Shown here: piece after piece, positions 1 through 7,594 of the stretch
Layout of the letters: each line of letters starts with the position of its first letter
How positions within the stretch are numbered: position 1 is the first letter of the stretch
Origin: Myxococcales bacterium
Lineage (GTDB): Bacteria > Myxococcota_A > Polyangia > Haliangiales > Haliangiaceae
Length of the DNA: 27,903 nucleotides
NCBI GenBank assembly: GCA_016706545.1
Contig: JADJJK010000079.1
Span: forward strand, 1-27,903
Direction: 5' to 3'
The notes under the pieces: generated by a model
What the model saw: the letters and a program-made list of their open reading frames with translations, nothing else
Told to the model about the DNA's origin: nothing
Databases searched by the model: none
Position numbers and translations under genes: made by a program

Positions 1-229
1 CGTGGGTCGCGGCGCAAAGCTCGGTCAGGGTGGCCACGGCTTGCGGCGTCCCCAGCGAGCTCGACAGCGTCCGCGCTGCCAGCGCGGTGAGCTCGGAGAT
101 AGCGTTCATCTCGTCCTGGTGCGCGCGGGTCTGCGCGCGCTCCAGGATGCCGATCTCCACCGGCACTCCGGCCGCGGTCATGGCCAGGAGGCCAAAGAGC
201 GCGACGCGAACGCCCAGGCGGCGGATCAA
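1..229 (-). CDS. Sensor histidine kinase, N-terminal fragment (runs off the window)
   Basis: About 76 codons are visible, reading leftward out of the window. The start is a TTG whose last two bases begin the TGA stop of the upstream response regulator (TTGA overlap), with AGAGG a few bases upstream as a ribosome-binding site. The product begins with a short basic segment (IRRLGVR), then a hydrophobic stretch of about 18 residues ending near GVPVEIGIL. A polar, helical segment (ERAQTRAHQDEMNAISELTALAART) follows. This is the usual start of a membrane-bound sensor kinase: one signal-anchor helix, then a periplasmic or coiled-coil sensor region. Translational coupling to a PhoB-type regulator is the main reason for the kinase call. 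No HisKA or HATPase motif is visible because the gene is cut, so the class is inferred from context. Confidence 0.6.
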   Translation of the reverse strand, partial: MIRRLGVRVALFGLLAMTAAGVPVEIGILERAQTRAHQDEMNAISELTALAARTLSSSLGTPQAVATLTELCAATH

Positions 230-945
230 GGCGCCTCTTCCTCCGCCGTGGCCTCGTCAGGCGAATCCTTGAAGCGGTAGCCCACGCCTCGCAGCGTCTC
301 GATGTAGCGGCCGGCGACGCCCAGCTTCTCGCGCAGCCGCTTGACGTGGGTGTCCACGGTCCGGGTGGTGATGTCGGCCTCGATGCCCCAGACGTCACTG
401 AGCAAGGTCTCGCGGCTCTGCACTCGCCCGCGCCGCGTGGCCAGGGTGGTCAGCAGGCGGAACTCCAGCGCGGTGAGCTGGACCTCTTGCTCGTCCACCC
501 AGGTGCGGTGGGCGCCGTGGTCGATGCGCAGCACGCCGAAGCGCAGGCTAGGCGTCTCGGCCTCGGTGCGCTGGGTGCGGCGCAGCATGGCGCGGATGCG
601 CAGGAGCAGCTCGCGGACGCTGTAGGGCTTCACCACGTAGTCGTCGGCGCCGACCTCGAAGCCCACCACCCGGTCGATCTCGTCGCCCTTGGCGGTACAC
701 ATGATGATCGGGATGGCGCGGGTGTGCGGGTTGTCGCGCAAGCGCCGGCAGACCTCGGTGCCAGACAGGTCGGGCAGCATGAGATCCAGCACGATCACGT
801 CAGGGAGCGGATCGCTGGCGGCCGCCTCCAGCCCGGCCTTGGCGGTGTGCGCCAGGCGGGCGGTGAGGCCATTGCTGCGGAGGTTGTACTCGAGCGTGGT
901 GGCCAGATCGACTTCGTCTTCGATGACGAGCACGGTACCGCTCAT
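226..945 (-). CDS. OmpR/PhoB-family response regulator
   Basis: A 239-residue two-domain transcription factor. Residues 1-120 form a canonical receiver: the acidic pair E9/D10, phospho-acceptor D54 in VLDLMLP, T84, and K106 in the KPYS motif. Residues about 135-232 are a winged-helix DNA-binding domain with the typical PhoB-like ending (TRTVDTHVKRLREKLG, then IETLRGVGYRF). Phosphorylation at D54 by a partner kinase is expected to promote dimerisation and promoter binding. The partner is almost certainly the overlapping downstream kinase gene at 1-229. The length is standard for the family and every key residue is present. The PhoB/PhoP subgroup is suggested by the overall sequence, but no phosphate genes are seen nearby, so the signal is unknown. 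Confidence 0.93.
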   Translation of the reverse strand: MSGTVLVIEDEVDLATTLEYNLRSNGLTARLAHTAKAGLEAAASDPLPDVIVLDLMLPDLSGTEVCRRLRDNPHTRAIPIIMCTAKGDEIDRVVGFEVGADDYVVKPYSVRELLLRIRAMLRRTQRTEAETPSLRFGVLRIDHGAHRTWVDEQEVQLTALEFRLLTTLATRRGRVQSRETLLSDVWGIEADITTRTVDTHVKRLREKLGVAGRYIETLRGVGYRFKDSPDEATAEEEAP

Positions 946-1063
946 GAAAACCTCACTTGTCTACCTTCGGGCGCAACAATGGTAGAGCAGTGTGGCACAG
1001 GCGTGACGAACCGGAAACGCTTGCGGGGCATCCCCCTTCCCGCCGCCGCCTCCGGCCGCCGGG

Positions 1064-1354
1064 TCAGGGCAGCTCGATCTGCGGATCTTCCTTGCGCGCG
1101 CGGTAGAGCAGCATGGTGTTGCCCAGGACCTGCGCGATCTCGCTCTTGGTGGCGCCCGCCAGGTCGGCGGCGGCCTGGTGGCGGTCGAGCCCGGCGCTCT
1201 CGAGGAGCTTGACCTTGATGAGCTCGTGATCGTCCAGCGCCTGGCTGACCGCGGCGACCGCGCCTTCGGAGAGTCCGCCGCGGCCGAGCTGCACGGTGAC
1301 GGCCAGGGGGTGACCCAGAGCGCGGAGGTAGCGGCGTTGTTTCCCGGTGAGCAT
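1064..1354 (-). CDS. yhbY: YhbY-type CRM-domain RNA-binding protein
   Basis: A 96-residue protein consisting of a single CRM domain, the family associated with pre-50S ribosomes and RNA splicing factors. Its start, LTGKQRRYLRALGHPL, and its middle, GGLSEGAVAAVSQALDDHELIKVKLLE, match the YhbY pattern: a basic first helix, a GxxGL-type loop, then HELIKVK. It ends with the typical IAQVLGNTMLLYRARKEDPQIELP strand region. I chose the ATG at 1354 over the in-frame TTG at 1390 because it gives the usual family length and starts directly at the conserved TGKQ segment. It lies between two unrelated minus-strand genes with 75- and 118-bp gaps and may have its own promoter. A role in ribosome assembly is known for the family, not shown here. 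Confidence 0.9.
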   Translation of the reverse strand: MLTGKQRRYLRALGHPLAVTVQLGRGGLSEGAVAAVSQALDDHELIKVKLLESAGLDRHQAAADLAGATKSEIAQVLGNTMLLYRARKEDPQIELP

Positions 1355-1429
1355 GTCGCCGGTTGTACTGACGTCGGGGGCGAAATGCAAAGCTGGGCGC
1401 GGTCATGCGGGCGCGGAAGCGCCAGGTGG

Positions 1430-2719
1430 CTATCGAGCGGGCGCCTGGCGCCGGCGCGTCCGCCACCAGGGGAGGAGCCAGGCCAGGAGCAGCGGCAGCG
1501 GGCCGGTGCTGTCGCCCGCCGCGTGACAGCCGGCCAGGAGGCCGTGCGTGCTCGAGTCCTCCACCGTGATCGTCGCGGTGGCGCGGAGGACGTTGCGCCC
1601 CTGATCGACGAACTCGGCGGTCAAGACGTGCTCGCCCGCGGCGATGTTCTTGACCGTGAGCTGGTACGGCGGCTCGGCGACGGATCCGAGCGCGGTGCCG
1701 TCGAGCAAGAAGACGACCTCCGCGATGGCGATGTTGTCGGTGGCGGTGGCCTCGATGGTGAACGTGGAGCCGACGCTGTCTCCGGTGAGCGGCGTGATCA
1801 GGCTGCCCTGCGGCGGCACCGCGTCGGCCACCCCCAGGCGCTGCCGCAGGAGCAAGAGCGAGCTCTGCATCGCGCGGCACGACGACGTGCCGATGCCGCA
1901 GGGCCGCGCGGTGTACTCGCCGCACGGGGCGAGCTGCTCCTGGAACCAGCGTTTTCCCTCGTAGGGCAGGTAGGTCATGGGATCGGCGGCGAGAAGCTCG
2001 TGGTCCAGCCCGTACGAGTGGGCGATCTCCTGCGCCATGATCTCGCAGACGCCGCGCGCGCTCACCGGCAAGGCGGCGGTGAACACGAACACCATCGAGC
2101 TCTCGATGATCGAGCACGAGGTGGTGAACGGCGACACGCCAGCCACCGTCCTTGGCAGGCCGAGCAGCGTCGGCTCTCCTCCGAACACGGCCTCGAGGTG
2201 CAGCTCGGCGCCGGGGTCCGAGGTGACGATCTTGACGGCGAACGGCGCGAAGATCTCGCGCAGGCAGGTGACGGTCGCGTTCCAGGTGGTGGCGTCAACC
2301 GCCCACGGCGGGATGATGGTGGGCTGGGTGGCGATGGTGGAGCGGTCCTGTCGCGCGTCGTTGACGGCGGCCGGCTGCAAGGTGACGCCGTTCTTGTTGA
2401 GGTAGATGGTGCGGCTGTGGGCGAGCTGCGACGAGCCGGGCGTCGTGGGCGCCTGGGGCACGAGCTGGCGAGCGGAGCGCGGGGCGGCGAGCTCGCCGAG
2501 CTCTCCGAGCACCAGGTCGTACGGCTGGGCGCTGGTGGCGCTGGCGAGCACGGGGTGCGAGGGCTTGGGGGCGGCGTGCGCCAGGGCGTGCGCGGTGAGC
2601 AAGATCCCGAGCGCGCCGAGCCGGGCCCGGCTCGGCGAAAGACCGCGGAGGATCGCCAGCGCCGCGCCAGGGAGCGCCGGGAGAGCGAGGGGGGACGTGT
2701 GCCGCTGCGAGGGGGCCAT
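1430..2719 (-). CDS. Secreted metzincin-like protein with Ig-like domain and MYXO-CTERM tail
   Basis: A 429-residue exported protein. A hydrophobic segment near residues 33-49 ends in AHA-AP, a plausible signal-peptidase site; it lies far from the ATG, so the true start may be downstream. Residues about 130-260 resemble a metzincin peptidase: QEIAHSYGLDH at 230-240 followed by DPMTY at 246-250 as a Met-turn. The first zinc ligand, normally His in HExxHxxGxxH, is Gln230 here. Residues about 303-387 form a bacterial Ig-like domain with the TATDNIAIAEVVFLLDG pattern. The C-terminus has a Cys (C398), a hydrophobic stretch rich in Leu and Trp, and an Arg cluster, matching MYXO-CTERM sorting signals, which lead to surface anchoring in myxobacteria. 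The peptidase call is tentative because of the ligand change. Confidence 0.8.
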   Translation of the reverse strand: MAPSQRHTSPLALPALPGAALAILRGLSPSRARLGALGILLTAHALAHAAPKPSHPVLASATSAQPYDLVLGELGELAAPRSARQLVPQAPTTPGSSQLAHSRTIYLNKNGVTLQPAAVNDARQDRSTIATQPTIIPPWAVDATTWNATVTCLREIFAPFAVKIVTSDPGAELHLEAVFGGEPTLLGLPRTVAGVSPFTTSCSIIESSMVFVFTAALPVSARGVCEIMAQEIAHSYGLDHELLAADPMTYLPYEGKRWFQEQLAPCGEYTARPCGIGTSSCRAMQSSLLLLRQRLGVADAVPPQGSLITPLTGDSVGSTFTIEATATDNIAIAEVVFLLDGTALGSVAEPPYQLTVKNIAAGEHVLTAEFVDQGRNVLRATATITVEDSSTHGLLAGCHAAGDSTGPLPLLLAWLLPWWRTRRRQAPAR

Positions 2720-2777
2720 CCCCGACAGCCATCGGCCGCGTCGGTGGCCGATACATCGGGCGGAGTCTGGGACGGCG

Positions 2778-2792
2778 CAAGGCGGCGCCTTG
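2778..2792. promoter_or_regulatory. 15-bp inverted repeat between two minus-strand genes
   Basis: CAAGGCG and CGCCTTG flank a single G, a perfect dyad in the 93-bp gap between the stop of the response regulator (2813) and the start of the MYXO-CTERM gene (2719). No T-run follows on either strand, so it is not a classic terminator. It could be an operator or a weak hairpin. Confidence 0.25.
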
Positions 2793-2812
2793 TCCTGGCG
2801 CCGCGACCTGCG

Positions 2813-3568
2813 TCAGCTTGGGCGCGTGGCCCGCCGTTGCACGGCGCAGGCGCTGAGGAACCGCAGGAGGTCGTCGTCGATGTTGGGCTCGGTGGCGTCG
2901 AACCGACGCACGGCGATGGGGCTGGGCTCGGCCATCAGCTCCGCCAGCGAGGGTTCAGCGGAGACCGCGCTGTGCTCGACGAGGATCGCCACCGCGTCCA
3001 CTGCCTTGGCCAGGCGCAGGGCCCGCGGCATCGGCTCCATGCGCGGCAGGGCGTGGAAGCCGCCTGCCTCCAGCTCGCTCACGCGGCGCGGCCAGCGGCT
3101 GCGGACCGCATCTAGCACCACCACCACCTCGGCGCGCTGGTTGGCCGGGAGCTGCTCGCTGGGGGCCGACAGGGGAGGCTGGGTTGGCGGGCTCCGGTGG
3201 CCGGAGCGGTAGACCGCGAGCGCGACCTTGCGCAGGATCTCATCGGGATCCGGGAGTTTCTCGAGGATCTCGGTGGCGCCGAGCGAGGTCAGGTTGATGT
3301 GAACCCCTTTGACCGCGGTCCACACCAGCACAGGGATTTTCGCAAGCTCGGGTGATTCTCGCAGCTCCAGCAGGAACTCTCTGCCGTTCATGCCCGGCAT
3401 GATGAGATCGAGAATGATGACGTCGGGGCGAAAGGTCTGCAGCACCTCCAGCGCGACCGCGCCGTTGGAGGCCTCTTCGACCAGATAACCCTCGTATGCG
3501 AGCAAAGCTGAGAGCCAGCTCCGCAGCCCGGGTTCATCGTCGACAACGAGGACTCGACCTTCTTTCAT
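2813..3568 (-). CDS. Response regulator with receiver domain and a diverged second receiver-like half
   Basis: A 251-residue protein starting at the ATG at 3568, which has GAGG about six bases upstream; an upstream in-frame ATG at 3634 has no such support. Residues 1-120 are a receiver domain: D10/D11, phospho-acceptor D54 in IILDLIMP, and a late Lys in ILEKLPDP. There is no DNA-binding or output domain. After a Pro/Ser-rich linker, residues about 146-245 show alternating strands and helices (AEVVVVLDAV, then VSELEAGGFHAL, then AVDAVAILVEH, then SPIAVRRF). That resembles a second receiver fold in which the Asp-bearing third strand ends in Glu-His instead. I infer a pseudo-receiver. The gene is divergent from the PP2C operon, 119 bp away, which makes a regulatory link possible but unproven. 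Confidence 0.8.
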   Translation of the reverse strand: MKEGRVLVVDDEPGLRSWLSALLAYEGYLVEEASNGAVALEVLQTFRPDVIILDLIMPGMNGREFLLELRESPELAKIPVLVWTAVKGVHINLTSLGATEILEKLPDPDEILRKVALAVYRSGHRSPPTQPPLSAPSEQLPANQRAEVVVVLDAVRSRWPRRVSELEAGGFHALPRMEPMPRALRLAKAVDAVAILVEHSAVSAEPSLAELMAEPSPIAVRRFDATEPNIDDDLLRFLSACAVQRRATRPS

Positions 3569-3687
3569 CGCTGCCTCAGCAGGTGATCTCCGCGCAAGTC
3601 GGGGACCATGGTAGCACGCGCCGCCCGTCAGCATTGCATGGTCCTTCGGCCATTCTCAGCGAGTGCTGCCCAGTGTACAGTGCGCAC

Positions 3688-4410
3688 ATGTCGGCGTCGC
3701 CGAGCGCTCGTGCGTTCTACGGACTTCGTCCGGAGATGGTGACGCGCCTGCTCGAGCTGCGCACCAGCCTGGATCCCGCGCTGGCGCGCAGCGACGAGGC
3801 CACCGCGCGCGCGCAGATCGAGGCGGTGCTGGATGATTTTGGCGACTTCATCGCCACCTCGGACCTGCCCACCCATCGCGCGTTTCTGACCTCCTTCTTG
3901 GCCAAGCGCGCTGCCGAAGAGTCGGGGGCCAGCTCCGCGCTCTCGACCCTGGTCGCCATCGGCGACACCGCGGTCCAGGTGGTGCAGGAGCGGCTCTTGA
4001 CCGGGCACGGCGAGGAGCTGGCGCTGCTGGTGGCGCGGGTCACCGCGGGCGCGGTGCGCATCGTCAATGAGCTCATCGCGGATGAGCTGGGCCGGCGCAA
4101 GGCGCTGTCGCACGAGCTGCGCACCGGGCAGAAGCGACCGGCGGCGATCGTGGCGAGCCCTCGTCCAGCCTCCATCACCGAGCCCACGCCATGGGTGATG
4201 ACCCGCGGTGGCGCGCGCCCGGCGGCGCCGCGCGGAGAGTCCACGCACGTGGAGGCCGCGACGGACCCGGGCACCGCCGACCTGGTTCACACCCAGGACG
4301 ACGACGTCGACGTCGTCGATGGCGTCGTCGATGGCGTCGTCGAGCCGGTCACCGAGGCGATCCCGGCGCTGACCACGCTGCCTGGCGAACCCGAGGGCAA
4401 GACCCGATGA
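3688..4410 (+). CDS. Helical protein of unknown function, first gene of the PP2C operon
   Basis: A 240-residue protein I do not recognise. The start at 3688 (MSASPSARAFYGL) is preferred over an upstream in-frame ATG at 3496 because the latter lies inside the divergent response-regulator gene. No clear ribosome-binding site precedes it. Residues about 12-148 are predicted helical; residues 64-136 resemble segments in the two following gene products (see findings). Residues 150-240 are Pro/Ala-rich and acidic, likely disordered, with a repeated D-G-V-V motif around 203-218. The stop overlaps the start of the PP2C gene (ATGA at 4407-4410), so translation is coupled. It could be a partner, sensor or substrate of the phosphatase. 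The function is inferred only from position. Confidence 0.75.
   Translation: MSASPSARAFYGLRPEMVTRLLELRTSLDPALARSDEATARAQIEAVLDDFGDFIATSDLPTHRAFLTSFLAKRAAEESGASSALSTLVAIGDTAVQVVQERLLTGHGEELALLVARVTAGAVRIVNELIADELGRRKALSHELRTGQKRPAAIVASPRPASITEPTPWVMTRGGARPAAPRGESTHVEAATDPGTADLVHTQDDDVDVVDGVVDGVVEPVTEAIPALTTLPGEPEGKTR
4300..4317. repeat. 18-bp perfect palindrome inside the first operon gene
   Basis: GACGACGTCGACGTCGTC is its own reverse complement. It lies in the acidic D-V-D-V-V coding stretch, followed by two GGCGTCGTCGA-type repeats, about 90 bp before the coupled start of the PP2C gene. It could fold into an mRNA hairpin or may simply reflect Asp/Val codon choice. Confidence 0.55.
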
Positions 4411-6314
4411 GCCGAGGCGCGATCGTCATCGAGGCCGCTGGCAGCACCGACGTGGGCAAGGTCCGCGCCGGCAACGAAGACTCGTTGCTGGTCGATCTCG
4501 ACCTGGGGCTCTACGGGGTCTTCGACGGCATGGGCGGCGCCAAGGCCGGCGAGGTGGCCTCGCAGACCGCGCGCGACGCGGTGCTCGCGTACGTGACCGC
4601 CAACGCGGACCAGTTGCCGCCCATGGATCTGGTGGAGAACTCGCTCTTGCATGCGTGCGCCGCGGTGTTCGACGCGGCCCGCGCAGATCGGAGCCTGCAT
4701 GGCATGGGGACCACGGCGGTGGTTTGCTTTGTCCCCGAGGTCCACCGGCCAAGGAGCGCGGTGATCGCGCACGTCGGCGACAGCCGCGCCTACCTGTGGC
4801 GCCAGGGCCGGATGTCGCAGCTCACCCGCGATCACACGATCGTGGCCGAGCTGCTGTCACGCGGCATGATCTCCGTCGAGGACGCCGAGAACCATCCGTA
4901 CAAGAACGTGCTGTCTCGCAACCTGGGCGCCAAGTTCGAGGCGGCGGTGGACGTCGTCGCCATCGACCTGCGCGCCGGCGACCGCCTGCTCTTGTGCTCT
5001 GACGGGCTCTTTGGCTTCGCCTCCAATGAGGGCATCCAGTATCTCCTGGGCTCTGGCGACGCGGCCGCGGACGTGGCGCGCGATCTCATCGAGCTGGCGC
5101 TGCGCGGGGGCGGCGGTGACAACATCACCACGCTGGTGATCGAGGCCGGCGCCGCGCCAGCGAGCAACACCCAGGTGGTGCGGACCACCGGCGCCGCGTC
5201 GTGGTGGCAGGAGCAACCGAGGTTCGTGGCCGCCGCGCGCGCGCAGGGGCTCGGGCGGTCGCCGCTGTGCCGCGGGTTGCCGCCGGAGGAGGCCATCGAG
5301 CTGGTGGCCGGCAGCTTCTGCGAGGCGCTGTTTCACGATCTGGAGAAGTCCACCGGCGTCAACGTGTGGACCTTCGCCCAGAACCTGGGCGCGGGCTGGC
5401 TGGATCACGGCGGCGACTGGTCCGTGCTGCGCGCGGTGCTGGACACGCTACACGCCGCGGCCGTCGAGGTGGTAGACGCCATCCGCGTCGAGGAGCGCCG
5501 GCTCGCTTCGCTCCTGGACATCGCGGTCGCGCGCGCGCTGATCGTCGCCGAGCTGGCGGTGGGCAACCTGCTCGCAGATCGCCTGCGCGGGGTGGAGCGG
5601 GAGCTGGTCTTTCTGCACGCGGTGGCGGCGGCGGCGGAGCCGCATGGCGAGAGCGGTCGGTTGCCGTTCTCGGATGATCCGACGATCCCGTTTCTGCGCA
5701 GCAAGCGCGGCGTCTCCACCGTCGGCCTCGACGGAGGCCTCGACGGCGGCCTCGATGGAGAGGAAGGGACCACCGCGCGCGCGGTCCGCGAGGTCTTGAC
5801 GATCGCCCGCGCCGCGGTGCCCTCGGACGCGCTGCTGGTGCAGCGTTCGATCGCCGCGCTCGAGGCGATCGCGGTGCATGGGGAAGATCCGCCAGCGGTG
5901 ATCGCCGAGGCGCGCGAGCTCTACGGCATGCGCACGCTGGACGACGTGGGGTTGCAGCCGCTGTTCGAGGCCCTCGAGCGCGTACGGCTCCTGTTCACCG
6001 CGGCGGTTCACCAGACCCGTCACCCGGAGGCCACCAAGGCGCGCGCGCTGCGGCTGGTGAGCACGTGTCACCAGCGGCTGGTGGCCACGGTCACCGGGCT
6101 CTTGCTGGACGCCGTGGCGCCGGCCACCGAGCGGCTGCGTGACGCGCAGCGCACGACCGCGCAGCTCCGCGCCGAGCTGGAGCGGCTGGAGCGGCGGCGG
6201 GCGGAGCTGGAGCGGGCGGCGCTGGGCCCCGGCGCGTTCGCCCCGGTGGCACCTCACGGCGAGGACACGGTGCCGGTGGTCTGGGACACGCCGCCGCCGG
6301 AGGATCCGCGATGA
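4407..6314 (+). CDS. PP2C-family serine/threonine phosphatase with long helical C-terminal region
   Basis: A 635-residue protein starting at the ATG of an ATGA overlap with the previous gene. Residues 7-247 are a PPM/PP2C phosphatase of the bacterial PrpC/Stp type: NEDS at 23-26, the metal-binding DGMGG at 40-44, GTT at 101-103, GDSRAY at 124-129, SDG at 198-200, and GGGGDNIT at 234-241. All residues expected for metal-dependent dephosphorylation of Ser/Thr are present. The remaining 390 residues are mostly helical: a module at about 319-393 similar to parts of the two flanking proteins, a GLDG tandem at 440-451, and a Glu/Arg-rich coiled coil at about 575-606. This C-terminal part is unusual; typical PrpC proteins are about 250 residues. 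No kinase gene is visible in the window, so the substrate is unknown. Confidence 0.92.
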   Translation: MSRGAIVIEAAGSTDVGKVRAGNEDSLLVDLDLGLYGVFDGMGGAKAGEVASQTARDAVLAYVTANADQLPPMDLVENSLLHACAAVFDAARADRSLHGMGTTAVVCFVPEVHRPRSAVIAHVGDSRAYLWRQGRMSQLTRDHTIVAELLSRGMISVEDAENHPYKNVLSRNLGAKFEAAVDVVAIDLRAGDRLLLCSDGLFGFASNEGIQYLLGSGDAAADVARDLIELALRGGGGDNITTLVIEAGAAPASNTQVVRTTGAASWWQEQPRFVAAARAQGLGRSPLCRGLPPEEAIELVAGSFCEALFHDLEKSTGVNVWTFAQNLGAGWLDHGGDWSVLRAVLDTLHAAAVEVVDAIRVEERRLASLLDIAVARALIVAELAVGNLLADRLRGVERELVFLHAVAAAAEPHGESGRLPFSDDPTIPFLRSKRGVSTVGLDGGLDGGLDGEEGTTARAVREVLTIARAAVPSDALLVQRSIAALEAIAVHGEDPPAVIAEARELYGMRTLDDVGLQPLFEALERVRLLFTAAVHQTRHPEATKARALRLVSTCHQRLVATVTGLLLDAVAPATERLRDAQRTTAQLRAELERLERRRAELERAALGPGAFAPVAPHGEDTVPVVWDTPPPEDPR

Positions 6315-6826
6315 GCGAGCTGGTCGAGCGGGTCGCGGTGTTGCGAGACGAGGTGCTGGATGTCTCGGGCGTCGGCGCCAGCGACGCCTGCGCCGAGATC
6401 TTCGAGGCCGTGCTGTCCGCGCTGACCCTGGGCACGGAGTCCATCGCCGGCATCGACGTCACCGTGCAGGACTCGGTGGCGCGACGGCTGGCGTGGGGAG
6501 ACTCCGAGAGCCAGCTCCTGGCCGACGCGGAGTGGCTGTTTGATCGGCTGCTCATCGCCTGCGAGCGGGCGTTTCGCGATCACGACGATCAGATGGTGGT
6601 CATCGAGGCCGCCACCGGGGTCTCGGTGATGCTGTCGCGCGCGCTGGCGCGCCACGCGGTGGCCCGGGCGGCGCGAGACCGCGCCTCGCGGCTGCGTGAG
6701 GAGATGGCGCAGCGCCAGCTCCTGGACGCGGTGGACAAGCAGGCGCAACGCATCGCCGAGCGCGAGCGGGAGCTGGCCGAGCGAGCAGGCGAAGCGCGCG
6801 ACGGCGACGGGCTCACCGAGCGGTAG
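6311..6826 (+). CDS. Small helical protein, third gene of the PP2C operon
   Basis: A 171-residue protein starting at the ATG of another ATGA overlap (6311-6314) with the PP2C gene, so it should be made in proportion to the phosphatase. It is predicted to be entirely helical. Residues 49-122 (SVARRLAWGDSESQLLADAE, then LFDRLLIACERAF, then EAATGVSVMLSRALARH) have the spacing of RsbRD-type N-terminal helical sensor domains; this is a pattern-level impression. Residues 118-162 form an Arg/Glu-rich coiled coil, like the end of the PP2C protein, so the two could pair. There are no Cys residues, membrane segments or catalytic motifs apart from C27 and C84. A regulatory or scaffolding role is the best inference. 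Confidence 0.75.
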   Translation: MSELVERVAVLRDEVLDVSGVGASDACAEIFEAVLSALTLGTESIAGIDVTVQDSVARRLAWGDSESQLLADAEWLFDRLLIACERAFRDHDDQMVVIEAATGVSVMLSRALARHAVARAARDRASRLREEMAQRQLLDAVDKQAQRIAERERELAERAGEARDGDGLTER

Positions 6827-6828
6827 CG

Positions 6829-6912
6829 CGCCAGCGAGCGCCGCGCGAGGCTCGGATGGCGCGCCGCGCCGGCGCCAGCGAGAGCGCCGGCGCCAGCGAG
6901 CGCCGCGCGAGG
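6829..6912. repeat. Short direct repeats in a convergent intergenic gap
   Basis: A 22-bp sequence at 6829-6850 is repeated exactly at 6891-6912. Between them a 17-bp GC-rich unit occurs at 6866-6882 and 6884-6900, containing GGCGCC palindromes. They fill the 87-bp gap between two genes that converge, where a bidirectional terminator is expected. The GGCGCC arms could form hairpins, but no T-run follows. Confidence 0.6.
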
Positions 6913-6913
6913 G

Positions 6914-7594
6914 CTACGAGATCCGCAGATCTGCGGTGAGCGCGTCCACCAGCGCGTCGAGGCCGGCGTCGCGCTCGACGAACCGATGCACCAGCGGGTC
7001 GGCCTGGGGGCCGTTGTGGACGCCGCGGACGATCCTTCGAGCCGTCGGTTGCGCGCGGCGCGCGGACTCCATGAGCGGGCGCCAGCCTTCGTCCGGACCC
7101 GCCTCGGCGATGACCGCGTCGAGCACGACGTTGTCGATGGCCTCGGCCACGCTGTCCTCGTCGTTGGCAAACAGCACGTCCCAGCCGCTGGTCACGTACA
7201 GCGCCATGGCGCCGCGCTGTCGGTGATCATCGCCGACCACCAGCACCCGCAGGCGGCGGTGGGGCTTGTCCTGCACCGGGCCAGCGCGCCGGGCGACGTT
7301 CGCCACCAGCGCACGCCACTCGTCGTTGGGCTCGAGAAACCGCAGCCCCAGGGACGGCGTGGCCAGGCTCTTGGATTCGCGGACCACCTCCGCGATCATC
7401 TCGATGGCGGTGCCGAGCACCGGATCGAGCATGGACACTGACACGCGCGTCCCCGGTGTCAGCGGCGCGACGGTATCAAGGCAGGTCCCGACATCCGACA
7501 CGTCCCGCGTGCGACAGACGACCCGTTCTCCACCGACGAGAGGCACGACCGTGGCGGGAATGCTGGCTCGGAACCTGCGGGCGCGGCGCGACAA
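6914..7594 (-). CDS. PilZ domain protein with C-terminal pseudo-receiver
   Basis: A 226-residue protein. Residues 1-95 form a PilZ c-di-GMP receptor domain: the RRARR motif at 3-7 and DVSDVG at 31-36, the two elements that contact the nucleotide, both close to consensus. Residues about 113-222 look like a receiver fold (RLRVLVVGDDHRQRGAMALY, then WDVLFANDEDSVAEAI, then DAVIAEAGPDEG), but the phospho-acceptor Asp at the end of strand 3 is replaced (AVIAEAG) and no KP motif is seen. I infer a phosphorylation-independent module. The only in-frame start that fits is a TTG with GAGAAG upstream; an in-frame TGA blocks earlier starts. Its product probably reads c-di-GMP levels set by the GGDEF/EAL proteins of this window. 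Confidence 0.85.
   Translation of the reverse strand: MSRRARRFRASIPATVVPLVGGERVVCRTRDVSDVGTCLDTVAPLTPGTRVSVSMLDPVLGTAIEMIAEVVRESKSLATPSLGLRFLEPNDEWRALVANVARRAGPVQDKPHRRLRVLVVGDDHRQRGAMALYVTSGWDVLFANDEDSVAEAIDNVVLDAVIAEAGPDEGWRPLMESARRAQPTARRIVRGVHNGPQADPLVHRFVERDAGLDALVDALTADLRIS

Noticed and set aside
1..40. A stretch (GGCGCAAAGCTCGGTCAGGG) faintly like a c-di-GMP riboswitch
   Set aside because: It lies inside the sensor-kinase coding region, and the remaining GEMM consensus elements are missing.
1178..3115. A plus-strand open frame of 645 codons
   Set aside because: It is antisense to YhbY, the MYXO-CTERM protein and the response regulator. Composition is low-complexity Gly/Arg/Glu and no motif was seen.
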